From an uncultured cyanobacterium (lineage in GTDB: Bacteria; Cyanobacteriota; Cyanobacteriia; PCC-6307; Cyanobiaceae): DNA of 64,000 nt. The translations under genes and the position numbers were made by a program. Shown here piece by piece: positions 1 through 10,187 of the stretch. The number at the start of each line of letters is the position of its first letter. Positions within the stretch are counted from its first letter, which is position 1. The notes under the pieces are model-generated. The model saw only the letters and a program-made list of their open reading frames with translations. It did not search any database and was not told the DNA's origin. The stretch is from the NCBI GenBank assembly GCA_903935205.1, contig CAIZQU010000086.1, positions 55,995 through 119,994 of the forward strand. The letters are read 5' to 3'.

Positions 1-3
1 GGC

Positions 4-1347
4 TCAGAGGGCACCGGCGGCGGTGCGATCGATCACCCCCCCCAGGTGGGCGGTGAGGTTGAGGCAGCTGACCACCGGCGCCGCGTCGCCGCCGCCGGGG
101 TAATCGATCACGGTGATGCCTCCGTTGCCCTGTTTGATCGACCAGATCGCGGCCGGACCAAGGCCCAGCAGGGCGCAGAGGATGGTCTTGTTGACGGCAT
201 CGTGGGCCACCACCAGCGCCGTTTCATCCGGGTTGAGGCCTGCCACGATCTGCTTCCAGCTGGCCAGGGAGCGGTCCCAGACCTGCTGAATGGTTTCGCC
301 GTCGGGCATCACCACGGTTTCAGGGGCCACCTTCCAGGCCTGGAGCAGCTCCGGCCATCCCTCAGCGATTTCGGTTTCCAGCCGGCCTTCCCACTGGCCG
401 TGGGCGATCTCCACCAGCCCTGCGCAGCTGGTGAGGGGAACACCGGGATGGGCGGCCAGGATCAGCTCGGCGGTCTGGCGTGGCCGGGCCATCGGACTGG
501 TGTAGGCCCTCTGGATGGGCACCGCAGCCAAGCCGTCCCGGGCTGCGGCTGCCTGATCCCGACCATTGGCATTGAGCGGGATGTCGATCTGTCCCTGGAA
601 CCGCCCCTGGCGATTCCAGTCGGTTTCACCGTGGCGCACCAGCAGGAGACGGGGCCCCGGCCCCTTCGGCGGCATGGTTACACCCAGATGGGCGGTGCCG
701 TTGTGGGATTCGATCTGGACCGCGATGCCGCCGTCCGCAGCGCGGCCGAGATTGAGCACGGAGATGGCGGCGTTTTCAAGCCGCAGACGCCTGAACCCTG
801 AGGCCGGCAGGCCGAGCAGCTGCAGGATCAGGCAGCGCAGGATGGCGTTATGGGCCACCACCAGCACCGTGGCCGTGGCCGTGCCATCCAGCTCTGTGAG
901 GTGGCGGCTAATCAGACCATCATTGAAACGACGGGCCTGCTCCATCAGCTCCAGCAGGGGCTTGAAACGCCGCCCGTCGGGCTGGTCCAGTTCCAGGTTT
1001 TCTGGATGCTGGCGCCAGAGACGCTCCTGCTCGGGGAAGCGCTCACGGATCTCCTGCCGCCGCAGTCCGCTCCAGGGAGCCAGATCGATCTCCAGCAGGT
1101 CGTCGCTCAGCTGGGGCTGGCAGGGTGAGCCGTGCACCGTGAGCAGCTCGCTGGCCGTCGCCTGGGCCCGCTGCAGCGGTGAGCAGTAGACGGCGTGAAA
1201 CTCCAGGGGAGCCAAAGCCTGCCCCACGCGACGGGCCTGATCCAGGCCGGCGTCACTGAGTCGGGAGAGGTCGTCCCGGCCCTGGATGCGCTCCTCGAGG
1301 TTGAAGCTGCTCAGGCCATGGCGCACCAGCGCGATCCGAAGGGGCAC
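4..1347 (-). CDS. Two-domain histidine phosphatase (phosphoglycerate mutase-like)
   Basis: About 447 residues with two tandem histidine-phosphatase domains. The first opens with ALVRHGLSSFN at its N-terminus and the second carries LLVRHGETDWN near residue 225; each RHG holds the phospho-accepting histidine, and each domain also has a distal VVAHN/VVAHD histidine. The family removes phosphate from small phosphorylated metabolites; related cyanobacterial proteins act as metal-independent phosphoserine phosphatases, but the substrate here is inferred. I chose GTG 1347 because the RHG strand begins immediately after it. ATG 1449 is possible but would add 34 unconserved-looking residues and nearly abut the divergent gene. 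The frame stays open much further upstream, which is probably a high-GC shadow. Cytoplasmic. Confidence 0.88.
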   Translation of the reverse strand: MPLRIALVRHGLSSFNLEERIQGRDDLSRLSDAGLDQARRVGQALAPLEFHAVYCSPLQRAQATASELLTVHGSPCQPQLSDDLLEIDLAPWSGLRRQEIRERFPEQERLWRQHPENLELDQPDGRRFKPLLELMEQARRFNDGLISRHLTELDGTATATVLVVAHNAILRCLILQLLGLPASGFRRLRLENAAISVLNLGRAADGGIAVQIESHNGTAHLGVTMPPKGPGPRLLLVRHGETDWNRQGRFQGQIDIPLNANGRDQAAAARDGLAAVPIQRAYTSPMARPRQTAELILAAHPGVPLTSCAGLVEIAHGQWEGRLETEIAEGWPELLQAWKVAPETVVMPDGETIQQVWDRSLASWKQIVAGLNPDETALVVAHDAVNKTILCALLGLGPAAIWSIKQGNGGITVIDYPGGGDAAPVVSCLNLTAHLGGVIDRTAAGAL

Positions 1348-1467
1348 AGACCATGCGCCGCAGGGATTCCCATCGTATGGGAGCAGCTGCAGGGAGCTGC
1401 GGTCCGCGGCGGCGGCTGGGCGCCAGGCGACAGAATGCAGGATCGGCATTGTGGCGAGGCCCAGCGG

Positions 1468-2877
1468 TTGAAGTCCCTTCCTTCCCGGCCGTCCACATCT
1501 TCGGGAAGCCCAGGCGAACCGACCTGGAAGGTTCTGCTGGCCCTCCTTTGCCTGGCGCTCACGGCCCTGCTCTGGTTCCAGGGTCTGGCCGGAAGCCTCG
1601 ATCTGCCATCCGTCAGCAACGACCTGGAGCTGCGCCAGCTCGAACTTGCCGCCCTGGCTGAGGGCACTTTGCCCAGGCCGATGGCTGAGCTGCTCCTCGG
1701 GGAGGATCCGAGGGAACGGCTGGCCACCAGCCTTGAAACCAGAATCAGCGGCGGCCCCACGCCGGCGCCGGCCGTCGAACGCCTCGAACTCGCCCTGCTG
1801 CGCCGCGGTGCCTCCCCCGCTGAGGGGGACCAGCCGATCCGGGATCTGGTGCCGATGGTGGCGGCGGCGCGAAGGCCCCTGCTCGATGCCTTGCTGGGGC
1901 AACAGCGGATCTCCGTGGAGCGCCAGCAGGAGCTGCTGCAGGCCTGGCACCACCATCCCCTGGTGGCCCAGTTGAGCTGTGAGCAGCTCGGAGGGCCGGA
2001 GCCCAGCTGCCCCGCCGCCCGTCGAGGGCCGCTGTTGCTGCTCCAGCTGTTGGGCATTCAGGTGCTACCGACCCTGCTGCTGCTGCTGGGGGCGGTTTTG
2101 CTGATCCGCGAGCTATGGCTTCATTTCAGCGGACGGCGTGCGAGCCCACCACCGCTGGTCGGCCCACCCCTGTCGCTGGTGGACATCACCTTGCTGATCG
2201 CTGGAGGCTTCGTGCTGATCGGCGAGGTGTTTCTGCCCCAGTTGCTTCATCTGCCCCTGCAACAGCTGCTGCAGCGGCTGTTCGCCGAGCATCCTGCCAG
2301 GGTGCAGGGGCTGCAGGTGTTGATCCTCTACGCCAGCCTCAGCCCGGCTCCGCTGCTGTTCCTACGCCACCTGCTGCCGCTGGAGGGGAGGCCTGCCGAT
2401 GGCTGGTTGCAGTGGCGTTGGCGGCCCCTGCTGCGACCCCTGCGGGAGGCCGTGGTCATGGTGTTGATGGTGATGCCGCCGGTCGCCTTGAGCGGCTGGC
2501 TGATCGACACCCTCTGGAGCAACCCCGGGGGCAGCAACCCCATGCTCGACCTCGTGCTCACAGGCAGCGATCCCTTTGCCCTGGCCTGTTTCGCCCTCAC
2601 GGCGATCGTGCTCGCTCCCCTGTTCGAGGAAACCCTGTTCCGTGGAGTGCTGCTGCCTGCCCTGGGCCGGCGGCTCGGCGCCGCCGTCGCCGTGGTGCTC
2701 AGCGCAGCCCTGTTCGCCGCCGCCCATCTGAGCCTCACCGAACTGGTGCCGTTGTTCTTACTGGGCTGTGGCCTGGGTCTGCTGCGGCTGCGCAGCGGCC
2801 GTCTGGCGGCTTCGGTGTTGATGCACGCCCTCTGGAATGGCATCACCTTCGCCAACCTGCTCTTGCTGGCCGCCTGA
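1468..2877 (+). CDS. CPBP family intramembrane glutamic endopeptidase-like protein
   Basis: About 469 residues. The N-terminus has one hydrophobic segment directly after the chosen TTG start, followed by a soluble, probably extracytoplasmic region. The C-terminal half holds several membrane helices and the CPBP (Abi/CAAX protease) motifs: an EE pair in LFEETLFRG, where the glutamates are catalytic in the family, then an FAAAHLS histidine motif and a final H-x-x-W-N motif (MHALWNGITF). Members are membrane proteases or protein-maturation factors; the substrate is unknown. The start is inferred from the position of the first hydrophobic segment, since no good ATG lies nearby. The gene is divergent from the phosphatase and heads a rightward run into the division genes. 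Confidence 0.85.
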   Translation: MKSLPSRPSTSSGSPGEPTWKVLLALLCLALTALLWFQGLAGSLDLPSVSNDLELRQLELAALAEGTLPRPMAELLLGEDPRERLATSLETRISGGPTPAPAVERLELALLRRGASPAEGDQPIRDLVPMVAAARRPLLDALLGQQRISVERQQELLQAWHHHPLVAQLSCEQLGGPEPSCPAARRGPLLLLQLLGIQVLPTLLLLLGAVLLIRELWLHFSGRRASPPPLVGPPLSLVDITLLIAGGFVLIGEVFLPQLLHLPLQQLLQRLFAEHPARVQGLQVLILYASLSPAPLLFLRHLLPLEGRPADGWLQWRWRPLLRPLREAVVMVLMVMPPVALSGWLIDTLWSNPGGSNPMLDLVLTGSDPFALACFALTAIVLAPLFEETLFRGVLLPALGRRLGAAVAVVLSAALFAAAHLSLTELVPLFLLGCGLGLLRLRSGRLAASVLMHALWNGITFANLLLLAA

Positions 2878-2948
2878 CAGACCAGTCGGCTGCCAGTTGC
2901 TGGGGGGCCCCTGGGGTGGTTCACTTGCGCAGCACTTCTACGGCAGCC

Positions 2949-3425
2949 TTGGTCGCCATTCCCACTTCCGCGCCCCAGCGCCCGAGCGTCCATCGCCCCG
3001 ATGGCCAGCCATCGCCACGCGCCGCGCGCCGCCGTTCGCTTCAGCTCGTCCGGGGCTCGCTTTCGGCCCGCAGGGTCGAAAGCCATTCACCCGTTTTGGC
3101 CGGCCTGCATCGCGCCAGCACTGGAATCCTGGCGGGTCTGGGCCTGTCATTGGTCGGCCTGAGCGCCCTCAGCCAGCACTGGCAGACCGTCTTCTCCCTG
3201 AACTATGCCCAGCTTCAGGCCTCCCGCAGCCTCGAACAGAAATTGCAGGAATCCGCTGCCCTGTTGGAGCAACACCATCTCGGCGCCGCACGGCGTCCGG
3301 GCCAGCTGGTGCCAACCAGCAGCGAGAAGTTGATCCACATCGGTCCACCGAAGGTGATCCCGGCCCCCGCCGGCTTTTCAATCCTGGCCCACCTGCCCCG
3401 GCAGCCCATGCCAGCCGGCTACTGA
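2949..3425 (+). CDS. FtsL-like single-pass membrane protein upstream of ftsI
   Basis: About 158 residues. A basic, Arg-rich N-terminal tail of roughly 55 residues precedes one hydrophobic segment (GILAGLGLSLVGLSAL), then a short coiled-coil-like stretch (LQASRSLEQKLQESAALLEQ) and a Pro-rich end. This architecture, and the position where its TGA overlaps the ATG of the ftsI-type gene, matches the FtsL/FtsB-like bitopic proteins that precede ftsI in many bacteria. No catalytic motif is present. TTG 2949 is my preferred start; GTG 2916 is an in-frame alternative. The division role is inferred from layout and context, not from a recognised sequence signature. Confidence 0.65.
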   Translation: MVAIPTSAPQRPSVHRPDGQPSPRAARRRSLQLVRGSLSARRVESHSPVLAGLHRASTGILAGLGLSLVGLSALSQHWQTVFSLNYAQLQASRSLEQKLQESAALLEQHHLGAARRPGQLVPTSSEKLIHIGPPKVIPAPAGFSILAHLPRQPMPAGY

Positions 3426-5284
3426 TGGCACGCGCCGCCACCCGCCGCCATCCCCCTGCCGCCAGCGGTTCCCACGACCGCCGAAGCCACGGCGAGCCTC
3501 GTGCACGGTCTCGACGCCATCGGGTTGTCGCCGAGCTGCCGGGCTCCTCCCCGCGGCGGATGGTGGCGGTGTATCTGCTGTTGTGCGCCGCCCTTGTCGG
3601 CCTGGGCGGTCGTCTGGCCTGGCTGCAACTGGTCGAGGGTGCCCAGCTGCAGGCCAAGGCCCGCTCCCATCAGACCCTGAAGGTCGATCCCCTCGGCGAG
3701 CGGCGCACAGTGGTCGACCGGATGGGTCGGCTGGTGGCGATCGATGAGGAGCGCTTCACCCTCTGGGCCCACCCCCAGTACTTCAACTTCCCCAACGATC
3801 CTCCCCAGCGGGTCCGGCCTCCTGCCGATGTGGCCAAGGCCCTGTCTGTGGTTCTGGCCCAGCCCGTCGACACGTTGCGCCGCGCCCTGGGCGATCACAA
3901 GAGTGGCGTGCGTCTGGCCACCAACCTTGATCCGGAGACCGCAGCCCAGGTGCGCAAGCTGGGCATCAGCGGCCTCGACCTCGACCCATACCCCCAGCGC
4001 ATCTATCCCCAGGGCGGTCTCTTCGCCAATGTGGTGGGCTTCCTCAATAGCGAACGCCAGCCCCAGGCTGGACTGGAACAGAGCCGAGACCGCGACCTGC
4101 GGCGCCAGGAAACCCCGTTCACCTTGCGTCGCGGTGCCGACGGCACCCCCCTTCCCGATGGCCTGCGGCCCGGCTCCCTCTACGGCGATGACCTACGGCT
4201 GCAGCTCACCCTTGATGCCCGACTGCAGCTGGTGGCTCAGCAGGCCCTGGCGCGGCAGGTGAAGCAGTGGAATGCCAAGCGTGGTGCGGCCCTGGTGATC
4301 GATGCCCGCAATGGCGAACTTCTGGCTCTGGCCTCCACCCCCACCTACGATCCGAACGCCTACTGGAAGTACGACCCAGGGTTGTTCCGTGAGTGGTCCG
4401 TCCAGGACCTCTACGAACCCGGTTCCACCTTCAAGCCGATCAATCTTGCCCTGGCCCTGCAGGAGAAGGTGATCGATCCCAAGGGCACGATCTACGACAG
4501 CGGCCAGCTGACGATCGGCGGATGGCCGATCTTCAACGCTGATCGCAGCGGCCATGGCAGCATCGACTTCCCCACGATCCTGCAGGTGTCCAGCAATGTG
4601 GCGATGGTTCAGGCCATGGCCCAGATGAATCGGGATCGCTATTGGCGCTGGCTGCATAATCTCGGCATTGATGCCGTGCCTGATACGGATCTGCCCGGTG
4701 CCGTAGCGGGCCAGCTCAAGACCCGCGCTGACTTCACCGCCGGTGCGATTGAGCCCGCCACCGCCGCCTTCGGCCAGGGGTTTTCGCTCACTCCCCTGAA
4801 GCTGCTCCAGCTGCACGCCATGCTGGCCAATGGTGGCCGCCTGGTCAGCCCCCACATTACCCGCGGTCTGCGATCCGGTGATGCCCTGGCTAGCAAGGGC
4901 ACCCCCACCGGTGTCCAGTTGCTCGATCCCAAGGTCACCCGCACGGTGATCGACTGGATGGAGACGGTGGTGGAAAAGGGCAGCGGCAAGGGCCTGCAGA
5001 TTCCTGGCTATCGCATCGGCGGCAAGACCGGCACCGCCCAGAAGGCCCACAACGGTGTTTACATCCCAGGGGCGCGCATCTGCAGCTTCGTCGCCGTGCT
5101 GCCGATCGAGGATCCCCGCTACGTCGTTCTGGTGGTGGTCGATGAACCCCAGGGGGGCAATGCCTATGGCGCCACCGTGGCGGTGCCTGTGGCACGCCAG
5201 ATCGTCGAAGCGTTGCTGGTGCTCCAGCAGATCCCCCCGAGCCGTCCGGTCGCAGCCATGGCGAAACCAGCACCTGCCCGCTGA
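3425..5284 (+). CDS. ftsI: Peptidoglycan transpeptidase, class B penicillin-binding protein (FtsI/PBP2)
   Basis: About 619 residues. A basic cytoplasmic tail of roughly 45 residues is followed by a transmembrane anchor, the PBP dimerisation domain, then the transpeptidase domain with all three active-site motifs: SxxK as STFK with nucleophile Ser334, SxN as SSN at residues 389-391, and KTGT beginning at Lys534. The enzyme cross-links septal peptidoglycan in the periplasm. The ATG overlaps the stop of the FtsL-like gene by one base, implying translational coupling. The length and a single N-terminal anchor fit the monofunctional class B family. The N-terminal tail is longer and more basic than in E. 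coli FtsI. Confidence 0.95.
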   Translation: MARAATRRHPPAASGSHDRRSHGEPRARSRRHRVVAELPGSSPRRMVAVYLLLCAALVGLGGRLAWLQLVEGAQLQAKARSHQTLKVDPLGERRTVVDRMGRLVAIDEERFTLWAHPQYFNFPNDPPQRVRPPADVAKALSVVLAQPVDTLRRALGDHKSGVRLATNLDPETAAQVRKLGISGLDLDPYPQRIYPQGGLFANVVGFLNSERQPQAGLEQSRDRDLRRQETPFTLRRGADGTPLPDGLRPGSLYGDDLRLQLTLDARLQLVAQQALARQVKQWNAKRGAALVIDARNGELLALASTPTYDPNAYWKYDPGLFREWSVQDLYEPGSTFKPINLALALQEKVIDPKGTIYDSGQLTIGGWPIFNADRSGHGSIDFPTILQVSSNVAMVQAMAQMNRDRYWRWLHNLGIDAVPDTDLPGAVAGQLKTRADFTAGAIEPATAAFGQGFSLTPLKLLQLHAMLANGGRLVSPHITRGLRSGDALASKGTPTGVQLLDPKVTRTVIDWMETVVEKGSGKGLQIPGYRIGGKTGTAQKAHNGVYIPGARICSFVAVLPIEDPRYVVLVVVDEPQGGNAYGATVAVPVARQIVEALLVLQQIPPSRPVAAMAKPAPAR

Positions 5285-5355
5285 GGGCCTGGGCTGGTCC
5301 GGCGGCGCTGGCTACGTTGCCCATCAGGGAATCCCAGCTCGGAGCGAAGCGAACC

Positions 5356-6363
5356 ATGGCCAACCTGCTTGACCAACTGGCCGCGATCACGGTCGTCGTG
5401 GCCGATACCGGCGACATCGATGCGATCCGCCAGTTCACCCCACGGGATGCCACCACCAACCCCTCCCTGATCCTGGCCGCAGCCCAGATCCCCACGTATC
5501 AGGACCTGATCGATCGCTCCTTGCGGGAATCGCGTCAGGCGATGGGGCCAGGGGCCAGTGCTGCGGAAGTGGTGAGCGAAGCCCTCGATGAGCTCAGCGT
5601 CACCTTCGGTAAGGAGATTCTGCGGATCGTTCCCGGGCGGGTGTCCACCGAGGTGGATGCCCGTCTCAGTTACGACACCGAGGCCACAGTGGCCAAGGCC
5701 CGCAAGTTGATCGCTCTCTATGGCCAGGCGGGTATCGACCCCGAGCGGGTGCTGATCAAGATCGCCTCCACCTGGGAGGGGATCCGTGCCGCCGAGCAGC
5801 TGGAGCGCGAGGGCATTCACTGCAACCTCACCCTGCTGTTCGGCTTCGCACAGGCTGTGGCCTGCGCCGAGGCCGGGGTCACGCTGATCTCGCCGTTCGT
5901 GGGGCGGATCCTGGATTGGTACAAGAAATCCACCGGTCGCGATAGCTATCCCGGTCCCGAAGATCCCGGCGTGATCTCTGTGACAAGGATTTTCAACTAC
6001 TACAAGACGCACGGATACCGCACCGAGGTGATGGGGGCCAGCTTCCGTAATTGCGAGGAGATCATCGAGCTGGCGGGCTGCGATCTGCTTACGATCGCCC
6101 CGGCTCTGATGGATCAGCTGCGCTCCAGCGATGCGGTTCTCCAGCGTCGCCTCGATGCCGCTGCCCCTGGTCCAGCTGAGGCCAAGATCACCCTCGACGA
6201 GAGCGGCTTCCGGGCCCTGATGGCCGAGGACACGATGGCCAGCGAGAAGCTTGATGAGGGCATCCGCGGTTTTGCCAAGGCGATCGAGACCCTGGAAACC
6301 CTGCTGGCCGGCCGCTTGACCGAGCTGGAGGGCCAGGGCGCGACCCTTGCCTACAGCCGCTGA
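5356..6363 (+). CDS. tal: Transaldolase
   Basis: About 335 residues, the normal length for a classical TalA/TalB-type transaldolase. The N-terminus has the DATTNPSLI signature, the catalytic Schiff-base lysine lies in [11 protein letters not shown], and [11 protein letters not shown] plus the [10 protein letters not shown] motif follow. It transfers a dihydroxyacetone unit between sugar phosphates in the oxidative pentose phosphate pathway, which cyanobacteria use for night-time NADPH and in which tal is often paired with zwf/opcA; neither is in this window. The ATG at 5356 is chosen because the conserved N-terminus (MANLLDQL) begins there; the open frame extends slightly upstream. It follows ftsI by about 70 bases. 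Confidence 0.96.
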   Translation: MANLLDQLAAITVVVADTGDIDAIRQFTPRDATTNPSLILAAAQIPTYQDLIDRSLRESRQAMGPGASAAEVVSEALDELSVTFGKEILRIVPGRVSTEVDARLSYDTEATVAKARKLIALYGQAGIDPERVLIKIASTWEGIRAAEQLEREGIHCNLTLLFGFAQAVACAEAGVTLISPFVGRILDWYKKSTGRDSYPGPEDPGVISVTRIFNYYKTHGYRTEVMGASFRNCEEIIELAGCDLLTIAPALMDQLRSSDAVLQRRLDAAAPGPAEAKITLDESGFRALMAEDTMASEKLDEGIRGFAKAIETLETLLAGRLTELEGQGATLAYSR

Positions 6364-6463
6364 GGCGGTTGCGGGGCACCCTGCCTCCGCGGGACGGCCA
6401 GGGGCCTCGATGGGCTGATCCGGCCGCGCCGATTCCCCGTTCCTACGCCTCATTCATCCCACC

Positions 6464-6841
6464 ATGAATGCCCTCGACACCATGCGCGCCCTTGCCAGCA
6501 CCGGTGAGGTGATCGAAGTGGAGCCCGGAACCCTGATCTTCCGGGCCGGTGAATCCGGCGACTGCATGTTCGGCTTGCTCGAGGGCACCGTCGAACTGAG
6601 CTGGAACGGCGACAGCGGCCACGAACAGATCCAGGCCGGCGATGTCTTCGGTGCCGGTGCTCTGGTCACCCAGGACCACCGCCGTTATGGCAATGCCAAG
6701 GCTCTCAGCCCTTGCCGCCTGCTGGTGATGAACCGCGAGAAGTTCCTGTTCGCTGTGCAGGAGGCGCCGATGTTTGCCATTGAGCTGCTCGGTTCGATCG
6801 ATCAGCGCCTGCGCGATCTCAAGGACTGCACCCGTGGCTGA
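6464..6841 (+). CDS. Small cyclic-nucleotide-binding-domain (CRP-like) protein
   Basis: 125 residues consisting almost entirely of one cNMP-binding beta-roll. The pattern GTLIFRAGESGDCMFGLLEGTVEL followed by GDVFGAGALV matches the CRP/FNR-type effector domain, but no C-terminal helix-turn-helix follows, so it is not a complete transcription factor. The canonical phosphate-binding RxS arginine motif is not evident, so nucleotide binding is uncertain. It may be a standalone sensor or regulatory subunit. Its stop codon forms part of a strong hairpin shared with the convergent reductase gene. Confidence 0.85.
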   Translation: MNALDTMRALASTGEVIEVEPGTLIFRAGESGDCMFGLLEGTVELSWNGDSGHEQIQAGDVFGAGALVTQDHRRYGNAKALSPCRLLVMNREKFLFAVQEAPMFAIELLGSIDQRLRDLKDCTRG

Positions 6842-6880
6842 TCCGAGGGGGGGCGGGAGGTTCCGCCGCTCGGATCAGCC
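6836..6880. terminator. Bidirectional hairpin at the junction of two convergent genes
   Basis: A perfect 12-bp inverted repeat (left arm 6836-6847, GGCTGATCCGAG; right arm 6869-6880) encloses a GC-rich 21-base loop. The left arm contains the TGA of the cyclic-nucleotide-binding gene and the right arm contains the stop of the leftward reductase gene. There is no U-run on either side, so termination is inferred from position and stem strength. Confidence 0.6.
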
Positions 6881-8011
6881 CCGCTGAAACAGCAGACGGC
6901 GGATCACCCGCTGGGCGATGTCGCCATAGCCCATCTCGCCGGAGAGGATCTGGGCGATGCGTTGCGGGGCCGTGGGTCGTTTGATGCCGAGTTGGTAGCC
7001 CACCTTCGGCACCCGGTAAAACACCTGGGCGATTCGCTTGCCCCAGGCCATCGAATCACCCCAGTCCTGGCGCATGGCAGCGCTGTAGTCGGCCAGGGCG
7101 TTGCGGTCACCGCCGAGCCAGCGATCGATGGCGCGGCCTGCCTGGCAGCCGCTGAGCAGCGAGGGGCGCAGTCCCTCCGCCAGGAAGGGATCACAGAGGG
7201 AGGCGGCGTCGCCGGCCACGACCACCCCGTCGCCATCGAGGCGATGGTGGCCGTTCCAGACGCGCAGCCGGCCTCGACGTCGCAGGCCGGCCTCGACGGG
7301 CAGCCCGAGGCTCGGCAACAGCGAAGCGAGCACGGCGTCGCTGTCGGCCTCCTGCTGGCCGATGAAGGTGCCCACCCCGATGCTGGTGCCTCCCTGGCGG
7401 GGGAAGGCCCAGCAGAAGCCATGGTGCACCAGACCGAAATCGAACCGCGCCGTGTCGGGCTCGCTCACGGCCCCCTCCACTTCCACCGACACGGTGGCTG
7501 CGTAGCGAGGGGAGGCCGGGCCCAGGCCCAGGCTGGCGGCGTGGCCGGAGGCCGATCCCTCGGCCAGCACCAGCGCCGGGGCTGCGAGGGTTTCATCGGC
7601 TCCGATCCGCACATTCCAGAGACCGTCCTCACGGCCGATCACCCTTGCTTCGCTCTGGCAGCGCAGCTGGCAGCCGGCCTGGCGTGCCTGGTCAGCCAGG
7701 TAGGCATCGAGCCGGCTGCGGCGCACGATCCAGAAAGGGGCGTCCCCGGGAAGCTCTGCGGTCACCGGATCCCCCAACGACCAGGTGAAGCGGACGCGGC
7801 GGATCACCTGGTCCACCGCCGGAGTCAGATCGAAGGGGAACAGACGTTGCACCGAGGCGGCCATCCCACCGCCGCAGGGATTGGTGAGGCCGGGGGCCTG
7901 CTGACGTTCCAGCAGCACGACCCGGCGACCGGCGCAGGCCAGCTGAAAGGCTGCTGCGGTGCCGGCTGGGCCGGCACCGACGACGATGGCATCGGCGGAG
8001 GGGTGGCTCAC
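6875..8011 (-). CDS. FAD-dependent oxidoreductase, geranylgeranyl reductase family
   Basis: 378 residues. An N-terminal FAD dinucleotide-binding motif ([16 protein letters not shown]) is followed by a glutamate/arginine pair (LLERQQ) and, in the C-terminal half, the [26 protein letters not shown] motif that contacts FAD, here with the GDAA core. This organisation matches the ChlP/geranylgeranyl reductase-like branch of the p-hydroxybenzoate hydroxylase fold. It is not clearly ChlP itself, so reduction of an isoprenoid or quinone side chain is only a family-level suggestion. The start GTG at 8011 overlaps the frr stop (GTGA), so it is the last gene of the leftward operon and probably translationally coupled. 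Confidence 0.85.
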   Translation of the reverse strand: MSHPSADAIVVGAGPAGTAAAFQLACAGRRVVLLERQQAPGLTNPCGGGMAASVQRLFPFDLTPAVDQVIRRVRFTWSLGDPVTAELPGDAPFWIVRRSRLDAYLADQARQAGCQLRCQSEARVIGREDGLWNVRIGADETLAAPALVLAEGSASGHAASLGLGPASPRYAATVSVEVEGAVSEPDTARFDFGLVHHGFCWAFPRQGGTSIGVGTFIGQQEADSDAVLASLLPSLGLPVEAGLRRRGRLRVWNGHHRLDGDGVVVAGDAASLCDPFLAEGLRPSLLSGCQAGRAIDRWLGGDRNALADYSAAMRQDWGDSMAWGKRIAQVFYRVPKVGYQLGIKRPTAPQRIAQILSGEMGYGDIAQRVIRRLLFQRG

Positions 8012-8547
8012 ACCTTGAGAATGTCGGCTTCCTTCGCCGCCAATAGCTTCTCGAGTTCAGCGATGTAGCGATCGGTGAGCTTCTGGACCTTGTCCTGTTC
8101 GTCGCGGCTTTGATCTTCGGAACAATCGCCGTCCTTCTCCTGCTTCTTGATCCGGTCGATGCCTTCGCGGCGAATGTTGCGAAGGGCTACCTTCCCCTCC
8201 TCGGCATAGCGAGCGGCCAGTTTGCAGAGATCCTTGCGGCGGTCCTCCGTGAGGGGAGGAATATTGATGCGGATCACTTTGCCATCGTTATTGGGAGTGA
8301 GGCCAAGATCGCTCATGCCGATTGCCTTCTCAATCAGGTTGATCGATCTGGCATCGAATGGTTGGATCTGAATCGTCTGGGAATCGGGGGTGCTGATCGT
8401 GGCCAGGGATTTCAGTGGCGTTTCAGCGCCGTAATACTCGACCACGATCTTGTCGAGTAGGGAGGGGTTGGCCCGCCCGGTGCGAATGGTGTTGAAGGTG
8501 CGCTGGGTGGCCTCCAACGATTTGCGCATACTGGCTTCCAGGTCCAT
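8008..8547 (-). CDS. frr: Ribosome recycling factor
   Basis: 179 residues, close to the usual 185. It has the RRF signatures [26 protein letters not shown] at the N-terminus, [18 protein letters not shown] in domain II and [14 protein letters not shown] in the hinge region (given here as separate landmarks in order). RRF, with EF-G, splits post-termination ribosomes. The ATG at 8547 gives a slightly short N-terminus compared with homologues. It sits directly downstream of pyrH on the same strand; pyrH-frr is a classic bacterial pair. Four bases overlap the following reductase gene. Confidence 0.97.
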   Translation of the reverse strand: MDLEASMRKSLEATQRTFNTIRTGRANPSLLDKIVVEYYGAETPLKSLATISTPDSQTIQIQPFDARSINLIEKAIGMSDLGLTPNNDGKVIRINIPPLTEDRRKDLCKLAARYAEEGKVALRNIRREGIDRIKKQEKDGDCSEDQSRDEQDKVQKLTDRYIAELEKLLAAKEADILKV

Positions 8548-8637
8548 GGCGAAGGGCTCCGTGCGTGGTGCGGGGGGAAATGGCGGGGGCGGTTGCCGGG
8601 GCAGGGCGGGTGCTGGCGGATCGGTGTCCGGCCGGGC

Positions 8638-9351
8638 TCAACGGGCCGGCACGATCCGGGTGCCGATGGCCTCGCCGGCCACGGCCCGGCCGATGTTGCC
8701 GCTGCCGAACAGGTCAAAGACGACGATCGGAATGGCGTTGTCTTTGCAGAGGGCGATGGCCGCCCCATCCATCACCTCGAGTTCGCCGCTGAGGACGTCG
8801 AGGAAGGTGAGGCTCTCGTAGCGCACCGCATCGGGATGGAGGGCCGGATCACGGTCGTAGACCCCATCGACCTTGGTGGCTTTGAAGACCACATCAGCAC
8901 CGATCTCAGCGGCTCGCAGGGCGGCTGTGGTGTCGGTGGTGAAGAAAGGATTGCCGGTGCCGGCGGCGAAGATCACCACCCGCCCCTTCTCCATGTGGCG
9001 GATCGCCCGGCGACGGATGTAGGGCTCCGCCACCTCCTGCATCGAGATGGCACTCTGCACTCGCGTCGGCACACCGGCCCTCTCGAGACCGTCCTGGAGG
9101 GTGATGGCGTTCATCACGGTGGCCAGCATGCCGACGTAATCGGCGGTGGCCCGATCCATTCCTGCCGCTGAACCCTTGAGCCCGCGGAAAATGTTGCCTC
9201 CACCGACGACGATCGCCAGCTGTGTGCCGGACGCGACCACCGCGGCCACGTCATTGGCAATGGATTGGACAATGGCCGGATCGATGCCATAGCCCTGGTC
9301 GCCCATCAGGGCTTCGCCACTGAGCTTGAGAAGAACGCGCTGGTACGCCAT
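8638..9351 (-). CDS. pyrH: UMP kinase
   Basis: 237 residues, the normal length. It is an amino-acid-kinase-fold enzyme: [12 protein letters not shown] at the N-terminus, [10 protein letters not shown] as the glycine-rich UMP-binding loop, then [20 protein letters not shown] and [10 protein letters not shown]. It phosphorylates UMP to UDP for pyrimidine nucleotide synthesis and is a separate family from eukaryotic UMP/CMP kinases. ATG 9351 is chosen because [12 protein letters not shown] is the conserved beginning; an earlier in-frame start would add unconserved residues. It is cotranscribed with frr, about 90 bases apart. Confidence 0.97.
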   Translation of the reverse strand: MAYQRVLLKLSGEALMGDQGYGIDPAIVQSIANDVAAVVASGTQLAIVVGGGNIFRGLKGSAAGMDRATADYVGMLATVMNAITLQDGLERAGVPTRVQSAISMQEVAEPYIRRRAIRHMEKGRVVIFAAGTGNPFFTTDTTAALRAAEIGADVVFKATKVDGVYDRDPALHPDAVRYESLTFLDVLSGELEVMDGAAIALCKDNAIPIVVFDLFGSGNIGRAVAGEAIGTRIVPAR

Positions 9352-9414
9352 CGAGCCCCATGACCCCACCGACAGTAGCAACCCCGCCGCCGCGCCACCC
9401 GCTGGCCCAGGCTT

Positions 9415-10152
9415 TCAGTACTCGATGCCGGCCTGGGCCTTCACCCCCTGCTCCCGGAAGGGATGGCGCACCAGTCGCATCTCCGTGACCAGATCGGCTC
9501 GCTCCAGCAGAGCCGGCGGCGCTCCCCGGCCGGTCAGGGCCACATGGGTGAGGGGGGGACGCAGGGTCAGCCCCTCCAGCAGCTGCTCCAGATCGAGATA
9601 ACCCAGCCTCAGGGCCACGTTCACCTCATCGAGCACCACCAGCTTGCGCTCCGGGTCGGCCAGGTGCTCCCGTGAGCGCCCCCAGGCCCGCTGGACCAGG
9701 GCCCTGTCCCGCTCCCGGTCCTGGGTCTCCCAGGTGAAACCCTCCCCGAGGGCCTCCCAGGCCAGGGCCTCGCCGAACACCTCCAGGGCCCGCACCTCCC
9801 CGGGTTGCCAGCCGCCCTTGATGAACTGCACCACCGCCACCCGCTCCCCATGGCCAAGGGTGCGCAGCACCAGCCCCAGGGCTGCGGTGGTCTTGCCCTT
9901 GCCGTCGCCGGTGAACACCAGCACCAGCCCTTTCTCCAGGGTGCGTTCACCCAGCCGCTGCTGTTGCACCTCCCGGCGGCGGGCCATGCGACGGCGATAG
10001 GCCTCCCCATCCGCCTCCGGCGCCAGCGCCCCCCCCGGACCGAGGCTGGCGGCAGCCCGGTCCAGCCCCGTGCTGCCGGCGGGTTCGGGGCTGCTCCCTT
10101 CAGTCCAGGGGGAGCTGGGGACCGGCAGGGGATCGGGATCGGAGACGGCCAA
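9415..10152 (-). CDS. cobO: Cob(I)yrinic acid a,c-diamide adenosyltransferase (CobA/CobO type)
   Basis: About 245 residues from TTG 10152. The core has the P-loop FTGDGKGKTTAALGLVLR near residue 80, then VVQFIKGGW, VVLDEVNVALRLGYLD and LTGRGAPPALLERADLVTEM, all diagnostic of the CobA/CobO/BtuR corrinoid adenosyltransferases. It transfers the adenosyl group of ATP to cobalt in (pseudo)cobalamin synthesis. The roughly 60-residue N-terminal extension is low-complexity and Pro/Ser-rich; the true start could be further downstream. It lies 35 bases after the recombinase gene on the same strand. Confidence 0.92.
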   Translation of the reverse strand: MAVSDPDPLPVPSSPWTEGSSPEPAGSTGLDRAAASLGPGGALAPEADGEAYRRRMARRREVQQQRLGERTLEKGLVLVFTGDGKGKTTAALGLVLRTLGHGERVAVVQFIKGGWQPGEVRALEVFGEALAWEALGEGFTWETQDRERDRALVQRAWGRSREHLADPERKLVVLDEVNVALRLGYLDLEQLLEGLTLRPPLTHVALTGRGAPPALLERADLVTEMRLVRHPFREQGVKAQAGIEY

Positions 10153-10187
10153 GTCGGGGAGCTGCGGCGATACCCACTCTGGCGGTC

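Noticed and set aside
1350..1956. Leftward extension of the phosphatase frame by about 200 residues
   Set aside because: It runs antisense through the CPBP gene, has no family similarity and is Arg/Gly/Gln-rich like a high-GC shadow. The RHG motif sits right after GTG 1347.
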